From assembly GCA_023212695.1 (NCBI GenBank), contig JALCCG010000070.1, positions 1-64,000 on the forward strand: DNA of 64,000 bases, written 5' to 3'. How positions within the stretch are numbered: position 1 is the stretch's first letter; each line of letters opens with the position of its first letter. The DNA comes from Sporisorium sorghi. Lineage: Eukaryota > Basidiomycota > Ustilaginomycetes > Ustilaginales > Ustilaginaceae. Below the pieces are notes generated by a model, which worked only from the letters and a program-made list of their open reading frames with translations, did not search any database and was not told the origin of the DNA. The position numbers and the translations under genes were made by a program. Shown here piece after piece: positions 54,031 to 63,770 of the stretch.

Positions 54031-56307
54031 ATGGCCTCCAAAGAACCATCGACGGACAAGTCCATATGGGGTAAAAACAGCGGATGGAAATATAGCGTGG
54101 CAACACGCTATATTCTGTTTTTGCTGCTTGCGTTGCTCTTTTATATCAGTCTAGCATCGAAGCTTTTGCCGGAGCGGTATGACATTCAGGTCAATACGAA
54201 GAGTGAGAAGAACATCGTGTCGCCTGTACAAATAGAGGACAGCAAGGCTACATTGAAGGCACAAGAGGCTGCCGCAGAGAGCGTCCAGCCCATATACCCT
54301 CTTGTTCCTTTGCGAAATGACGTGCTGGTTACCCAAATTCTTGATCGCATTGAGCGCCTGAATCAAGATGTGGATATCAGCTCATCAGAAAAAGTCGGGA
54401 TTTATCGCAATGAAATTCCGAGAATGGCAAAAGAGTTCGTGCAAAATTTTGTTTCGGCCAACAGCACAAATGAAGCTTATTCCAAAGAGCTGCTCGACGA
54501 GATGCAGCGTGTGATCGAGGAACAAACCTACCGCATCCCTGAGGAGACTTTTATTAAGCTGCCAAGGTTGAATTCTGAAGACATTATCGAGATGAAATCC
54601 GTTGCCCGGGAAATCGTATCCCGGCTGATGCTGAACGAAATCTTTGATGCGCAGACAGCACGCGCAAGGGTTGCGGAGATGGTAAGTACAAGTCGGTTGG
54701 ATGATCGGACTTCAAGAGAAGTTGTTCAGGAGCTGTCGCGTCTTGCGATCACGCCTAACAAATTTCTTGACGAGGTAGCAACGAAGGAAGCAAGGGTTGA
54801 GAAACGCGAGAATACCCCGCCTGTATTCATTAAACAAGGGGATATCCTCGTGGCCAAGGGTCAGCTCATCACACCGGAACTTTATGAGCTGCTTGGCAAG
54901 AATGGATTGCTTAAGGATGAAGTGAATTACTGGCCGGAGCTGGGTGTTTTGCTGCTGTCCGCTCTGCTATCGCTTGGCATACTGATGTTCATCCGACAAT
55001 CGGATCCCGGCAAATTCAAATACAACAATTCGCAGCTGTTAATGCTGCTTCTCGTGTACGTGATCACCTTGATCACCATGCATTTGACCGCTTTCCTGCA
55101 AAGTGATTCCCAGATCTATGTAGGATATCTTGCGCCCGTTGCGATCGGCGCGATTCTGGTAACCTTGCTGCTGGAAACCTCGCTTGCCTATTTCAGTGTC
55201 ATTATCTTCAGTATCATGGCGAGTGTGATATTGAATGTGCGAGGGGAACTGTTTGACTTCCAATTCGGTTTATTCGCAGCCGTAACTTCATGTGTAGCGA
55301 TCTTCTCTATCCACCGTGCGAGCCAGCGGTCAACGATGCTGAAGGGCGGTATTATGGCTTCTCTCTTCGGAGCGCTGATCGTGTTTATCATGTTGTTAAT
55401 CAATAACGATACCTGGACCACGACAGAAACGCTGTATTCAATAGGCTTTGCTATTGCGGGCGGGCTGTTGACAGCTATCCTCGTCATCGGGCTTATGCCG
55501 TTCTTCGAAGTCACCTTCGGCATCCTGTCGGCATTAAAGCTCGTAGAATTGTCGAATCCGAATCATCCGCTGCTGCGCAAATTGCTGACAGAGACACCAG
55601 GCACTTACCATCACAGCGTAATGGTCGGCAATTTGTCGGAAGCTGCAGCGGAAGCGATTGGCGCCAATGGTCTCCTCTGCCGTGTCGGTTCCTACTATCA
55701 TGATATCGGGAAGACCAAGCGGCCGATCTATTTTATCGAGAACCAGAACAATATGGAGAACCCGCATGATTCCATTGAGCCGAAGCTGAGCAAATCCATT
55801 ATCGTTGCTCATGCAAGGGATGGCGTGGAAATGTTGAAGGAGTACAAGCTTCCCAAGCCGATACGAGATATCGCAGAGCAGCATCATGGCACGACATTTT
55901 TACATTATTTTTATCATAAAGCGGTCCGTCAGGCTGAAGAGCAGGGCATTGAACCGGATTTCACGGAAGATGATTTCAGATATCATGGGCCGAAGGCTCA
56001 GTCCAAGGAGTCTGCCATCGTCGGTATTGCCGACAGCGTGGAGGCAGCCGTTCGCTCGCTGCGCAAACCGACGGTGGAGCAGGTTGAATCGATGATCGAG
56101 AAGATCATCAAGGGCCGCTTGGACGACCATCAGTTTAATGATTGTGATTTAACGATGAAGGAACTGGATATTATCGCCAAGACATTGAAGGAAACGGTGA
56201 TGGGAATTTTCCATTCCCGGATCGAATATCCGGAAGATGTGAAGCGGCCTAAACCGCCGGCACCATCAACGGATGAAACTGCTTCAGGGACAACGGCAAC
56301 CAGTTAG
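54031..56307 (+). CDS. pgpH: Cyclic-di-AMP phosphodiesterase PgpH (7TM-HD)
   Basis: PgpH degrades the second messenger c-di-AMP. The 758-residue protein has an N-terminal helix (~25-45), a large extracellular domain (7TMR-HDED, ~46-310), about seven membrane helices (~310-490) and a cytoplasmic HD domain. The catalytic residues are visible as TYHHSVMVGNLSEAAA, YYHDIGK, EQHHGT and IVGIADSVEAAVRSL. In Bacillus the orthologue is yqfF, in the same place. The ATG at 54031 follows AAAGGGG. All domains appear intact. Confidence 0.95.
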   Translation: MASKEPSTDKSIWGKNSGWKYSVATRYILFLLLALLFYISLASKLLPERYDIQVNTKSEKNIVSPVQIEDSKATLKAQEAAAESVQPIYPLVPLRNDVLVTQILDRIERLNQDVDISSSEKVGIYRNEIPRMAKEFVQNFVSANSTNEAYSKELLDEMQRVIEEQTYRIPEETFIKLPRLNSEDIIEMKSVAREIVSRLMLNEIFDAQTARARVAEMVSTSRLDDRTSREVVQELSRLAITPNKFLDEVATKEARVEKRENTPPVFIKQGDILVAKGQLITPELYELLGKNGLLKDEVNYWPELGVLLLSALLSLGILMFIRQSDPGKFKYNNSQLLMLLLVYVITLITMHLTAFLQSDSQIYVGYLAPVAIGAILVTLLLETSLAYFSVIIFSIMASVILNVRGELFDFQFGLFAAVTSCVAIFSIHRASQRSTMLKGGIMASLFGALIVFIMLLINNDTWTTTETLYSIGFAIAGGLLTAILVIGLMPFFEVTFGILSALKLVELSNPNHPLLRKLLTETPGTYHHSVMVGNLSEAAAEAIGANGLLCRVGSYYHDIGKTKRPIYFIENQNNMENPHDSIEPKLSKSIIVAHARDGVEMLKEYKLPKPIRDIAEQHHGTTFLHYFYHKAVRQAEEQGIEPDFTEDDFRYHGPKAQSKESAIVGIADSVEAAVRSLRKPTVEQVESMIEKIIKGRLDDHQFNDCDLTMKELDIIAKTLKETVMGIFHSRIEYPEDVKRPKPPAPSTDETASGTTATS

Positions 56308-56331
56308 GAACAAGAGAAGGAGCGTTTAAGA

Positions 56332-56829
56332 ATGAGCCTGCAGCTGGCATGGAATAATGAACAAGAGGAATTTCACATTGGCGAGGAGTTTATCGCTGTG
56401 CTTGAAGCGATCCTTCAGAAGGCAGGAGAGGCCGAGGGAGTAACGGATGGAGAGGTGGATCTGACCTTTGTTGATGATGGACAGATTCATGAATTGAACC
56501 GGGAATATCGGGGAATTGACCGCCCAACCGATGTGCTGTCCTTTGCCATGAATGAGATTACAAACGACGAGCTCGAAATCATTTATGAGCTTGACGAAGG
56601 TGAGGAGCTGGAGAGTGTCCCGGATGTTCTGGGTGACATTATCATCTCGGTCCAGCGTGCAAAGCTGCAAAGCGAAGAATACGGTCACTCTCTTGAACGG
56701 GAGCTGGGTTTTCTGTTCGTTCACGGATTTCTGCATTTGCTCGGGTATGATCATCAGGATGAAGCGAGCGAAGCCGTAATGATGGGCAAACAGGAGGCTG
56801 TGCTTGCCGAAGTAGGATTGACAAGATAG
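56332..56829 (+). CDS. ybeY: Endoribonuclease YbeY
   Basis: YbeY is a zinc-dependent RNase needed for 16S rRNA 3' maturation and ribosome quality control. The 165-residue protein has the metal motif HGFLHLLGYDH (HxxxHxxxxxH, near residue 131) and the blocks NREYRGIDRPTDVLSF and LGDIIIS. AGAAGGAG lies ahead of the ATG. Its TAG overlaps the GTG of dgkA by one base. It lies in the conserved phoH-pgpH-ybeY-dgkA-cdd-era order. Confidence 0.96.
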   Translation: MSLQLAWNNEQEEFHIGEEFIAVLEAILQKAGEAEGVTDGEVDLTFVDDGQIHELNREYRGIDRPTDVLSFAMNEITNDELEIIYELDEGEELESVPDVLGDIIISVQRAKLQSEEYGHSLERELGFLFVHGFLHLLGYDHQDEASEAVMMGKQEAVLAEVGLTR

Positions 56830-57212
56830 TGAAACCGCACAGACAATCGTTATATAAGGCATTTGGTTGTGCCTTACGGGGCATCGTCACGGCTGTGAAA
56901 ACGGAACGCAATATGAAAATACACATGGCTGCTGCCTTGATCGTACTCATCGCAGCAGCTTTGCTGCACTTGGACCGGATGAGCTGGTTATTTCTGATAT
57001 TGGCCATCGCCATTGTATTCATTGCAGAACTGATAAATACCGCAATCGAGGCCGTAGTCGATTTAATCTCGCCACAAAAACATGTTTTAGCCCGATTGGC
57101 TAAGGATACCGCAGCCGGTGCAGCGTTAGTTGCAGCGGCGTTTGCCGTCATGGTCGGTTTACTGGTGTTCTATCAACCGGTTTGGGAATGGATACAATCA
57201 ATGACAAATTGA
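56829..57212 (+). CDS. dgkA: Diacylglycerol/undecaprenol kinase DgkA
   Basis: The 127-residue integral membrane kinase has the family motifs AVKTERNMKIHM, AELINTAIEAVVDLIS (catalytic Glu and metal site) and LAKDTAAGAALVAA. In Gram-positive bacteria this enzyme phosphorylates mainly undecaprenol, serving cell-wall lipid carriers. Three membrane helices are visible. The start is a GTG at 56829 that shares a base with the ybeY stop; an alternative would be an internal ATG at 56913, which would drop the first 28 residues. Confidence 0.95.
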   Translation: MKPHRQSLYKAFGCALRGIVTAVKTERNMKIHMAAALIVLIAAALLHLDRMSWLFLILAIAIVFIAELINTAIEAVVDLISPQKHVLARLAKDTAAGAALVAAAFAVMVGLLVFYQPVWEWIQSMTN

Positions 57213-57245
57213 TATCAACAAGTTGATCTATAGGAGGAACTATAC

Positions 57246-57659
57246 ATGGATGCAGGATTATTAATGCAGGAAGCAATCAAGGCACGCACGCGGGCTTACA
57301 TACCCTACTCGAAGTTTGGTGTGGGCGCAGCTCTTCTGGATGCGCATGGAGAGGTACACCATGGCTGCAACGTGGAGAACGCTGCCTATGGTCCCACCAA
57401 TTGTGCAGAGCGTACGGCATTATTCCGGGCGATTGCGGATGGTCATGAAGCAGGGAGCTTCCAGGCAATTGCCATTGTTGCTGATACAGAAGGCCCCTGC
57501 TCACCTTGCGGTGTATGCCGCCAAGTATTGGTGGAGCTGTGCAAGCCGGATATGAAAGTGATTATGGGGAATCTGAAAGGCGATATACAGGAGACCACCG
57601 TCAGTGAGCTGCTGCCGGGAGCATTTGGCCCCTGGGATCTGAACAAAGAGCAAGCTTGA
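57246..57659 (+). CDS. cdd: Cytidine deaminase
   Basis: The 137-residue enzyme converts cytidine and deoxycytidine to uridine and deoxyuridine in pyrimidine salvage. The zinc and catalytic residues are Cys 53 and Glu 55 (TNCAERTALF) and Cys ~85 and ~88 (GPCSPCGVCRQ), the tetrameric type. AGGAGG precedes the ATG at 57246. It lies between dgkA and era as in Bacillus. Confidence 0.97.
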   Translation: MDAGLLMQEAIKARTRAYIPYSKFGVGAALLDAHGEVHHGCNVENAAYGPTNCAERTALFRAIADGHEAGSFQAIAIVADTEGPCSPCGVCRQVLVELCKPDMKVIMGNLKGDIQETTVSELLPGAFGPWDLNKEQA

Positions 57660-57726
57660 GTGAATTAGTGGAATTAATTAAAAAGAATACAACAAGTTGA
57701 TACAGGAACAGTAGCGGAGGAATGTT

Positions 57727-58629
57727 ATGCAGAAAAAACAATTTAAATCCGGATTCGTGGCTATTATCGGAAGACCGAACGTAGGCAAATCGACCCTGAT
57801 GAATCAAGTGATTGGTCAGAAGATTGCGATTATGTCGGACAAGCCGCAAACGACGAGAAACAAAATTCATGGAGTGTACACAACCAATGATTCACAGGTA
57901 GTCTTTCTGGATACGCCGGGTATTCACAAGCGCCAATCCAAGCTTGGGGATTATATGAATCAGACTGCATTGGGCACATTAGGCGAGGTTGAAGCAGCTC
58001 TGTTTCTTGTTGATGCTTCTGAAGGAATCGGCGGAGGGGATCGTTACATTGCGGAGCAGCTGCAAAAGCTCAAGACTCCGATTATCCTGGTGATGAACAA
58101 AATCGATAAAATCGAGCCGACTGCCCTGCTGCCCCTTATTGAGCAGTATCGCAAGCTCCATGATTTTGCCGAGATCGTTCCGATTTCTGCGAAACTCGGC
58201 AGCAATGTGAATACGCTGCTTGATCAGATTCAGAAATACCTGCCGCCAGGCCCGCAGTATTATCCGGAGGATCAGGTAACGGACCATCCGGAGCAGTTTG
58301 TGTGCGCAGAGCTGATCCGCGAAAAGATTTTGCATATGACCCGGGAAGAGGTGCCCCACTCCATCGCTGTTACCATTGAAGATATGCGGGTGGAGGAGAA
58401 CGGAACTGTGTACATTTCAGCCGTTATTTTTGTGGAGCGTGATTCGCAGAAGGGCATTATCATCGGAAAGCAGGGCGCTTTGCTCAAGGAAGTAGGCAGA
58501 CAAGCCCGTCAGGATATTCAAAGACTGCTCGGATCCAAGATTTTCTTGGAACTCTGGGTTAAAGTTAAAAAAGATTGGCGTAATCAAGATCGTGTCCTTC
58601 GTGATCTCGGATTTCACCGTGGGGAGTAA
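57727..58629 (+). CDS. era: GTPase Era
   Basis: Era binds 16S rRNA during 30S assembly. The 300-residue protein has the GTPase motifs GRPNVGKST (15-23), FLDTPGIHK and NKIDKIE, with the switch region QTTRNKIHG. It ends in a KH domain with [25 protein letters not shown] precedes the ATG at 57727. A gap of about 140 bases separates it from yqzL; nothing else is visible there. Confidence 0.98.
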   Translation: MQKKQFKSGFVAIIGRPNVGKSTLMNQVIGQKIAIMSDKPQTTRNKIHGVYTTNDSQVVFLDTPGIHKRQSKLGDYMNQTALGTLGEVEAALFLVDASEGIGGGDRYIAEQLQKLKTPIILVMNKIDKIEPTALLPLIEQYRKLHDFAEIVPISAKLGSNVNTLLDQIQKYLPPGPQYYPEDQVTDHPEQFVCAELIREKILHMTREEVPHSIAVTIEDMRVEENGTVYISAVIFVERDSQKGIIIGKQGALLKEVGRQARQDIQRLLGSKIFLELWVKVKKDWRNQDRVLRDLGFHRGE

Positions 58630-58767
58630 TCCATCCGGTGTCCAAATCTAACGGGAAATCATACGCAGTGCCGCCTGCCAACAATTGCATTTCATAAAAC
58701 GGCTCCAGACGCACATCCTAATTTCCGTAGATGCGAAACGTCATTTCCGAAGAGAGGATGAATACGA

Positions 58768-58908
58768 ATGCGAGATTTTTCGTGGAAGTATTTTGCGATG
58801 ACAGGAGATGTCGATGCATATTTGCTGTATAAGGAAGCCGAAAGTGAATCGGTTCTTGCAGCAGCATCCGTTGAAGAAGAGGCGGCCCCGCATGAAGAAG
58901 ACGAGTAA
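58768..58908 (+). CDS. yqzL: Small YqzL-like protein
   Basis: This 46-residue gene is easily overlooked. The start MRDFSWKYFAMTGDVDAYLLYKE matches the YqzL family pattern (DF-W-F--TG--D-YLL-KE), and the acidic tail EEEAAPHEEDE is also typical. In Bacillus yqzL lies between era and recO, exactly as here. Function unknown. GAGAGG lies ahead of the ATG at 58768. The gene ends 36 bases before recO. Confidence 0.85.
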   Translation: MRDFSWKYFAMTGDVDAYLLYKEAESESVLAAASVEEEAAPHEEDE

Positions 58909-58944
58909 TCATTGGTTGCTCCAGGAATGGTTGGGGGAAAACGC

Positions 58945-59700
58945 ATGCTATATCGGGCGGAAGGGATTGTCATCCGCAGCATGGACTACGGCGAAGGGAA
59001 CAAAATCATTACACTTTGCACCAAAGAATCGGGCAAGGTAGGTGTGCTGGTCAGAGGAGCAAAAAAGGTGAAAAGCCGGCATGCTGCTCTGACACAGTTG
59101 TTTACCTATGGAGAGTATGTTTTCTTCCGTAATGGTACAGGGCTCGGTAATTTGAATGCTGGTGAAATTATGGAGTCTCATCATAGGCTCCGCGAAGATC
59201 TTGTCAAAGCTGCCTATGCTTCTTATGCCTGCGAGCTCTTGGATCGGGTGCTGCAGGATGAGGAGACAGGCGCTTTTTGGTTTCATCAGCTGAAGGCTTG
59301 TATGGAAGCTCTTCAAGAGGATAAGGATCCCCAAATTATCATAAATCTCTATGAGATGAAAATCCTTCAGGCCGCAGGCTATGGGCCTGAGCTGGATGTG
59401 TGCATATCATGCAATCAGACTAGAAAAGATGAAGATATGCTGGTGAGCCCTCGCCTTGGCGGAGTGCTGTGCCGATACTGCAAGCATTTGGATCCGCCGG
59501 CGATGTCCGTTACACCGAGAACCCTGAAGCTGCTGCGTCTGTTCGGAAGGTTGGACCTGCGACGGCTTGGCAATGTGGATGTGAAGAATGAGACCAAGGC
59601 CGAGCTCAAAACGGTCATGCGAGCCTTAATGGATATGCAGCTCGGACTGCGTCTGAAATCGCAAAACTTTTTGGACCAGATGGACAAGTACAACATTTGA
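58945..59700 (+). CDS. recO: DNA repair protein RecO
   Basis: RecO anneals single strands and loads RecA at gaps with RecF and RecR. The 251-residue protein has the N-terminal OB-fold (MLYRAEGIVIRSMDYGEGNKI) and the C-terminal zinc site CISC / CRYC. The start is ATG 58945 after GGGGGAAA; the frame is open to 58912 without similarity. Its stop codon lies in the -35 box of the glyQS promoter. Confidence 0.96.
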   Translation: MLYRAEGIVIRSMDYGEGNKIITLCTKESGKVGVLVRGAKKVKSRHAALTQLFTYGEYVFFRNGTGLGNLNAGEIMESHHRLREDLVKAAYASYACELLDRVLQDEETGAFWFHQLKACMEALQEDKDPQIIINLYEMKILQAAGYGPELDVCISCNQTRKDEDMLVSPRLGGVLCRYCKHLDPPAMSVTPRTLKLLRLFGRLDLRRLGNVDVKNETKAELKTVMRALMDMQLGLRLKSQNFLDQMDKYNI

Positions 59701-59725
59701 CGTAAGGTATAGAATGAGGTATGAT
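59697..59725 (+). promoter_or_regulatory. Sigma-A promoter of the glyQS T-box leader
   Basis: TTGACG at 59697-59702 and TATGAT at 59720-59725, spaced 17 bases. The -35 box contains the recO stop codon. Confidence 0.7.
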
Positions 59726-59731
59726 ATTTAT

Positions 59732-60003
59732 CAGTTTATTAGTTTTTTGAATACTGACATGCATTGAACGGGAAAGTAGTGAATTATCGATCCGTTGTAT
59801 AGCGAGCCGGGGATGGTGAGAGCCTGGTGGGAGAGATTCATGAAGAGGCACCCGGGAGCATGATGAACCGATAAAGTGGGTTTTGCTTATTGGCTGGTTT
59901 GAAGCATGACAGCGAATGAGCAGTGCCAAGTAGGGTGGAACCGCGGGAAGCTACAGCTCTCGTCCCTATGTCTGTACAACAGGCGTAGGGCGAGAGCTTT
60001 TTG
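59732..60003 (+). promoter_or_regulatory. T-box riboswitch controlling glyQS (glycine specifier GGC)
   Basis: The leader has a stem I region with a GGC (Gly) triplet at 59847-59849 in the expected GAAGAGGCACC setting, the T-box AGGGTGGAACCGCGGG at about 59932-59947, and a terminator pairing AGCTCTCG (59955) with CGAGAGCT (ending about 59998), then TTTTT. Uncharged tRNA-Gly would favour antitermination. The specifier is assigned by position only. The region 59701-60066 has no gene. Confidence 0.9.
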
Positions 60004-60066
60004 TTGTACAGAGAATTGTTATCGTGATGGAATGTATTGAAAAAGAAAGCAAAGGAGCTAAAAATC

Positions 60067-60954
60067 ATGAATTTCCAGCAGATGATTTTGACGCTGCAGC
60101 AGTTTTGGGCAGAGCAGAATTGCATCATCGTGCAGCCGTACGACACCGAGAAAGGTGCCGGTACGATGAACCCGATGACCTATTTGCGTTCGATCGGACC
60201 CGAGCCGTGGAATGTGGCGTATGTAGAGCCTTCCCGCCGCCCTGCTGACGGTCGCTACGGAGAGAACCCGAACCGTCTATACCAGCATCACCAATTTCAG
60301 GTCATTCTCAAACCTTCGCCGGATAATATCCAGGAGCTGTATCTGGAGAGTTTGAAGCGTCTTGGAATCAATCCCCTTGATCACGACATCCGTTTTGTTG
60401 AAGATAACTGGGAAGCACCAACTCTGGGCGCATGGGGTCTTGGCTGGGAAGTATGGCTTGATGGTATGGAAATTACCCAGTTTACGTACTTCCAGCAGGT
60501 TGGCGGCATTGACGCAAATCCGGTAGCTGTTGAGATTACTTACGGTATGGAGCGCCTTGCATCCTACATCCAGGACAAAGAGAACGTGTTCGATCTGGAA
60601 TGGGTAAACGGCATCACATACGGGGACGTATTCCATCAACCGGAGTTTGAGCATTCGAAATACACGTTCGAAGTATCGGACGTCAAAATGCTGTTCACGT
60701 TGTTTAACATGTATGAAGAAGAAGCCAACAAAGCCATGAATCAGAATCTGGTGTTCCCGGCTTACGACTATGTGCTGAAGTGCTCCCATACCTTTAACCT
60801 GCTCGATGCCAGAGGCGCGATCAGTGTAACGGAGAGAACGGGATACATCATGCGCGTGCGCAACCTGGCTCGTATGGTGGCAGCTACGTATTTGGAGGAG
60901 CGCGAGAAGCTGGGCTTCCCGCTGATTAAGAAAGGGGGCGCAGACCATGTCTAA
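60067..60954 (+). CDS. glyQ: Glycyl-tRNA synthetase alpha subunit
   Basis: The 295-residue subunit carries the class II catalytic core of the tetrameric bacterial enzyme. It starts [19 protein letters not shown] and has [36 protein letters not shown] (given in part) and FQQVGG. The start is ATG 60067 after AAAGGAG; the frame is open to 60037. It overlaps glyS by 8 bases. Confidence 0.98.
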   Translation: MNFQQMILTLQQFWAEQNCIIVQPYDTEKGAGTMNPMTYLRSIGPEPWNVAYVEPSRRPADGRYGENPNRLYQHHQFQVILKPSPDNIQELYLESLKRLGINPLDHDIRFVEDNWEAPTLGAWGLGWEVWLDGMEITQFTYFQQVGGIDANPVAVEITYGMERLASYIQDKENVFDLEWVNGITYGDVFHQPEFEHSKYTFEVSDVKMLFTLFNMYEEEANKAMNQNLVFPAYDYVLKCSHTFNLLDARGAISVTERTGYIMRVRNLARMVAATYLEEREKLGFPLIKKGGADHV

Positions 60955-63022
60955 GGATTTATTGTTTGAAATCGGACTGGAAGAAGTCCCGGCACGATTT
61001 CTGCGCGCTGCGATGGAACAGCTTCAGGACAGAATGGTCAAATGGCTGGATGCTTCCAGGATCGGGCATGGAGATGTAACGGCGTATGCTACACCGCGTC
61101 GCTTGGCGGTATGGGTGCAGAATGTTGCAGATAAGCAGGAGGACGTTAGCGAGGAAGTCAAAGGGCCTTCCCGCAAAATCGCGCTGGATGAGAGCGGTCA
61201 ATGGAGTAAGGCGGCTCTCGGTTTTGCAAGAAGCCAGGGCGTTGCCCCTGAGAGCTTCACCTTTAAGGAGCTTGGCGGAGTGGAGTATATCTACGTTACG
61301 AAGAATAGTGTCGGCGTTGATACGAAGTCTATTTTGTCCGAAGGTCTTCATGGCATTTTGACCTCGATGACGTTCCCGAAGAATATGCGCTGGGGAGCGC
61401 ACGAATTTAAATTTGTCCGTCCGATTAAGTGGATGGTGGCTATGCTGGGCAGCGAAACGGTTGATCTGGAAATAACGGGCGTGAAATCTGGCAATGTGAC
61501 TCGCGGACATCGTTTCCTTGGCAGCGAAGCAGTTATTCCGGAAGCGTCCGCTTACCGCGAAGTGCTCCGCGAACAGCATGTCATTGTTGACGTGAATGAA
61601 CGCCAGGAGATGATTGTGTCGCAAATTCAGGCGCTGGCCCAGGAAAAAGACTGGAATATCGCCATTAAGGACGATCTGCTGGAAGAGGTGTTGTTCCTGG
61701 TTGAAACCCCGACCGTGCTGTATGGAACTTTCGACTCCTCGTTCCTGCATATTCCGCAGGACGTGTTAATTACTTCAATGCGTGAGCACCAGCGTTATTT
61801 CCCGGTTCTGGATAAGCAGGGACAATTGCTGCCATTCTTCGTAACCGTACGCAGCGGAGACAGCCGTTCGCTGGATGTCATTGCAAGAGGTAACGAGAAG
61901 GTACTGCGTGCCCGTCTGTCGGATGCGAAATTCTTCTATGAGGAAGATCAGAAACTTCAGATCAAAGACGCCTTATCAAAGCTTGAAAGCATTGTATTCC
62001 ATGAAGAGCTGGGCACCATTGGCGATAAAGTTCGCAGAATCCGCCGAATTTCCGATCAACTGTCAACGAAACTCAGCATTTCCGCGGATGCAGCCGATTC
62101 CGTGAGTCGTGCAGCCGATATTTGTAAATTCGACCTGGTCACCCAGATGGTGTATGAGTTCCCTGAGCTGCAGGGCGTGATGGGTGAAGATTACGCGCGA
62201 AAAGCCGGTGAGAAAGAAGAGGTGGCAAAAGCGGTATTTGAGCATTACCAGCCTCGTTTTGCCGGCGATTCGGTACCATCTACTCAGGTAGGGTCCATCG
62301 TCAGTATCGCTGACAAAATCGATACGATTGTGGGCTGCTTCTCCATCGGCATTATTCCGACGGGCTCCCAGGATCCATACGCGCTGCGCCGGCAGGCAGC
62401 AGGAATTGTACAGATCATTCTGGAGCACAAACTTCCGATTACGTTATCGGATGTGTTCGGCATTGCGCTGGAGATTCATGAGAATATTCGTGCACTGAAG
62501 CGCTCGACAGACGAAATTGCTAAGGACCTTCAGGAGTTCTTCGGGCTTCGCGTGAAGAAACTTCTGTCCGAGGATCAGCGTTACGATGTGGTGGATGCAG
62601 TCATTACAGCCGGATTTGATCATGTGGTATCCGTTGTTTCAAGAGGCCATGCGCTGATGAATGCAGTGGAGGGCGTGCAGGATTTCAAAACAACGGTAGA
62701 ATCCTTCAACCGGGTCAGCAATTTGGCTGCCAAGGCCGGCAAGGCTGCAGTCAATCCGGAACTGTTCACCGAAACGGAAGAAGCTACCCTGTATGAAGCC
62801 TGGAACGCTGTCCGCGAAGATTACAAAGCAGCGCTCGAAGCTGCCGACGGGGAACGTTCATTGTCCTTGCTGAGTGGACTAAAAGAACCGATTACCGGAT
62901 TCTTTGATTCCGTTATGGTTATGGCTGAGGACGAAGCTGTACGTGCCAATCGTCTTGCGCTTCTGTCCGGAATTGATGGCGATTTGAAGCAGTATGCTGA
63001 TTTCACAAAATTGGTGTGGTAG
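60947..63022 (+). CDS. glyS: Glycyl-tRNA synthetase beta subunit
   Basis: The 691-residue beta subunit binds tRNA-Gly and is needed for charging. It begins [15 protein letters not shown] and contains [30 protein letters not shown], an HD-like domain with [13 protein letters not shown], and a C-terminal anticodon-binding (DALR) domain. AAAGGGGG precedes the ATG at 60947, inside the end of glyQ, so translation is coupled. In Bacillus ccpN and yqfL follow glyS; they are absent here. Confidence 0.98.
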   Translation: MSKDLLFEIGLEEVPARFLRAAMEQLQDRMVKWLDASRIGHGDVTAYATPRRLAVWVQNVADKQEDVSEEVKGPSRKIALDESGQWSKAALGFARSQGVAPESFTFKELGGVEYIYVTKNSVGVDTKSILSEGLHGILTSMTFPKNMRWGAHEFKFVRPIKWMVAMLGSETVDLEITGVKSGNVTRGHRFLGSEAVIPEASAYREVLREQHVIVDVNERQEMIVSQIQALAQEKDWNIAIKDDLLEEVLFLVETPTVLYGTFDSSFLHIPQDVLITSMREHQRYFPVLDKQGQLLPFFVTVRSGDSRSLDVIARGNEKVLRARLSDAKFFYEEDQKLQIKDALSKLESIVFHEELGTIGDKVRRIRRISDQLSTKLSISADAADSVSRAADICKFDLVTQMVYEFPELQGVMGEDYARKAGEKEEVAKAVFEHYQPRFAGDSVPSTQVGSIVSIADKIDTIVGCFSIGIIPTGSQDPYALRRQAAGIVQIILEHKLPITLSDVFGIALEIHENIRALKRSTDEIAKDLQEFFGLRVKKLLSEDQRYDVVDAVITAGFDHVVSVVSRGHALMNAVEGVQDFKTTVESFNRVSNLAAKAGKAAVNPELFTETEEATLYEAWNAVREDYKAALEAADGERSLSLLSGLKEPITGFFDSVMVMAEDEAVRANRLALLSGIDGDLKQYADFTKLVW

Positions 63023-63025
63023 ATA

Positions 63026-63055
63026 GTGACAGTATGATTTTGCAAATGGTATAAT
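63026..63055 (+). promoter_or_regulatory. Candidate sigma-A promoter after glyS
   Basis: GTGACA at 63026-63031 and TATAAT at 63050-63055, spaced 18 bases. Transcription would start near 63062, right at the foot of a long hairpin, about 190 bases before yqxD. Confidence 0.6.
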
Positions 63056-63063
63056 GTATTGTT

Positions 63064-63111
63064 CAGTGAAAGCGACAGCCCGTGGTTAAGCGCGGGATGC
63101 CGCTTTCGCTG
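63064..63111 (+). other. Long 5' hairpin in the yqxD-dnaG leader
   Basis: CAGTGAAAGCG (63064-63074) pairs with CGCTTTCGCTG (63101-63111), with one G-U pair. Inside, CCCGTG pairs with CGCGGG around a GTTAAG loop. No T run follows, so it is not a terminator. It would form the very 5' end of the transcript and may stabilise or regulate it. A smaller GCAG/CTGC hairpin lies near 63171-63187. Confidence 0.5.
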
Positions 63112-63255
63112 TGCATAAGAGTCCATCGGCAGGGATCAAGCAAGTAGGGGTCATTGTTTATTATCAGAAGCAGGATTTTAATCTGCCAAAGACGTATATA
63201 ATAATATACAGCATAAGGATTATTCCAAGATTAAAGATAGAGCCGGTGAATGTGA

Positions 63256-63729
63256 ATGAACGATAGCATCTGCATTACGATCGTGGTTGACGGTGATGCG
63301 TGTCCAGTCAAGAAGGAAATCGCAGAGACTGCTCGTACGTTCCATGTGCCTGTACTGCTTGTTTCTTCCTACGATCATCTGTTACAAGCTGAAGAGGGTG
63401 TTACGACGATCCAGGTGGATCGGAGCGATCAAAGTGCCGACCTCTACATTGCCAACCACATATCCAGGGGGGATATCGTGGTGACGCAGGATTATGGACT
63501 GGCTGCACTGGCGCTTGCCAAATCATGCCATGTAATTTCCTTTCGCGGGCGTATTTTCGATAATACGGATATCGATTTCATGCTGGATACCCGTCATCAT
63601 CAGGCTAAGGCAAGAAAGCAAGGCAGGTATGGCAAAGGGCCCAAGAAGCTGCTTGAGGAAGACCGGAGGTTTTTTCAACATAAACTGACAAAACTTTTGC
63701 ATGAATTGCAGGAGAATGTCCACCCGTAG
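63256..63729 (+). CDS. yqxD: YaiI/YqxD family protein (DUF188)
   Basis: The 157-residue protein fits the DUF188 family: VVDGDACPVKKEI, VDRSDQSADLYIANHI, DIVVTQDYGLAALAL and the C-terminal DTRHHQAKARKQGRYGKGPK. The conserved Asp residues suggest a PIN-like nuclease fold, but no activity is established. The ATG at 63256 has a weak ribosome site. It lies before dnaG as in Bacillus. Confidence 0.93.
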   Translation: MNDSICITIVVDGDACPVKKEIAETARTFHVPVLLVSSYDHLLQAEEGVTTIQVDRSDQSADLYIANHISRGDIVVTQDYGLAALALAKSCHVISFRGRIFDNTDIDFMLDTRHHQAKARKQGRYGKGPKKLLEEDRRFFQHKLTKLLHELQENVHP

Positions 63730-63770
63730 CGAATACTATTTACGTGCCAAAAGAGATGAAGGTGGTTTGG

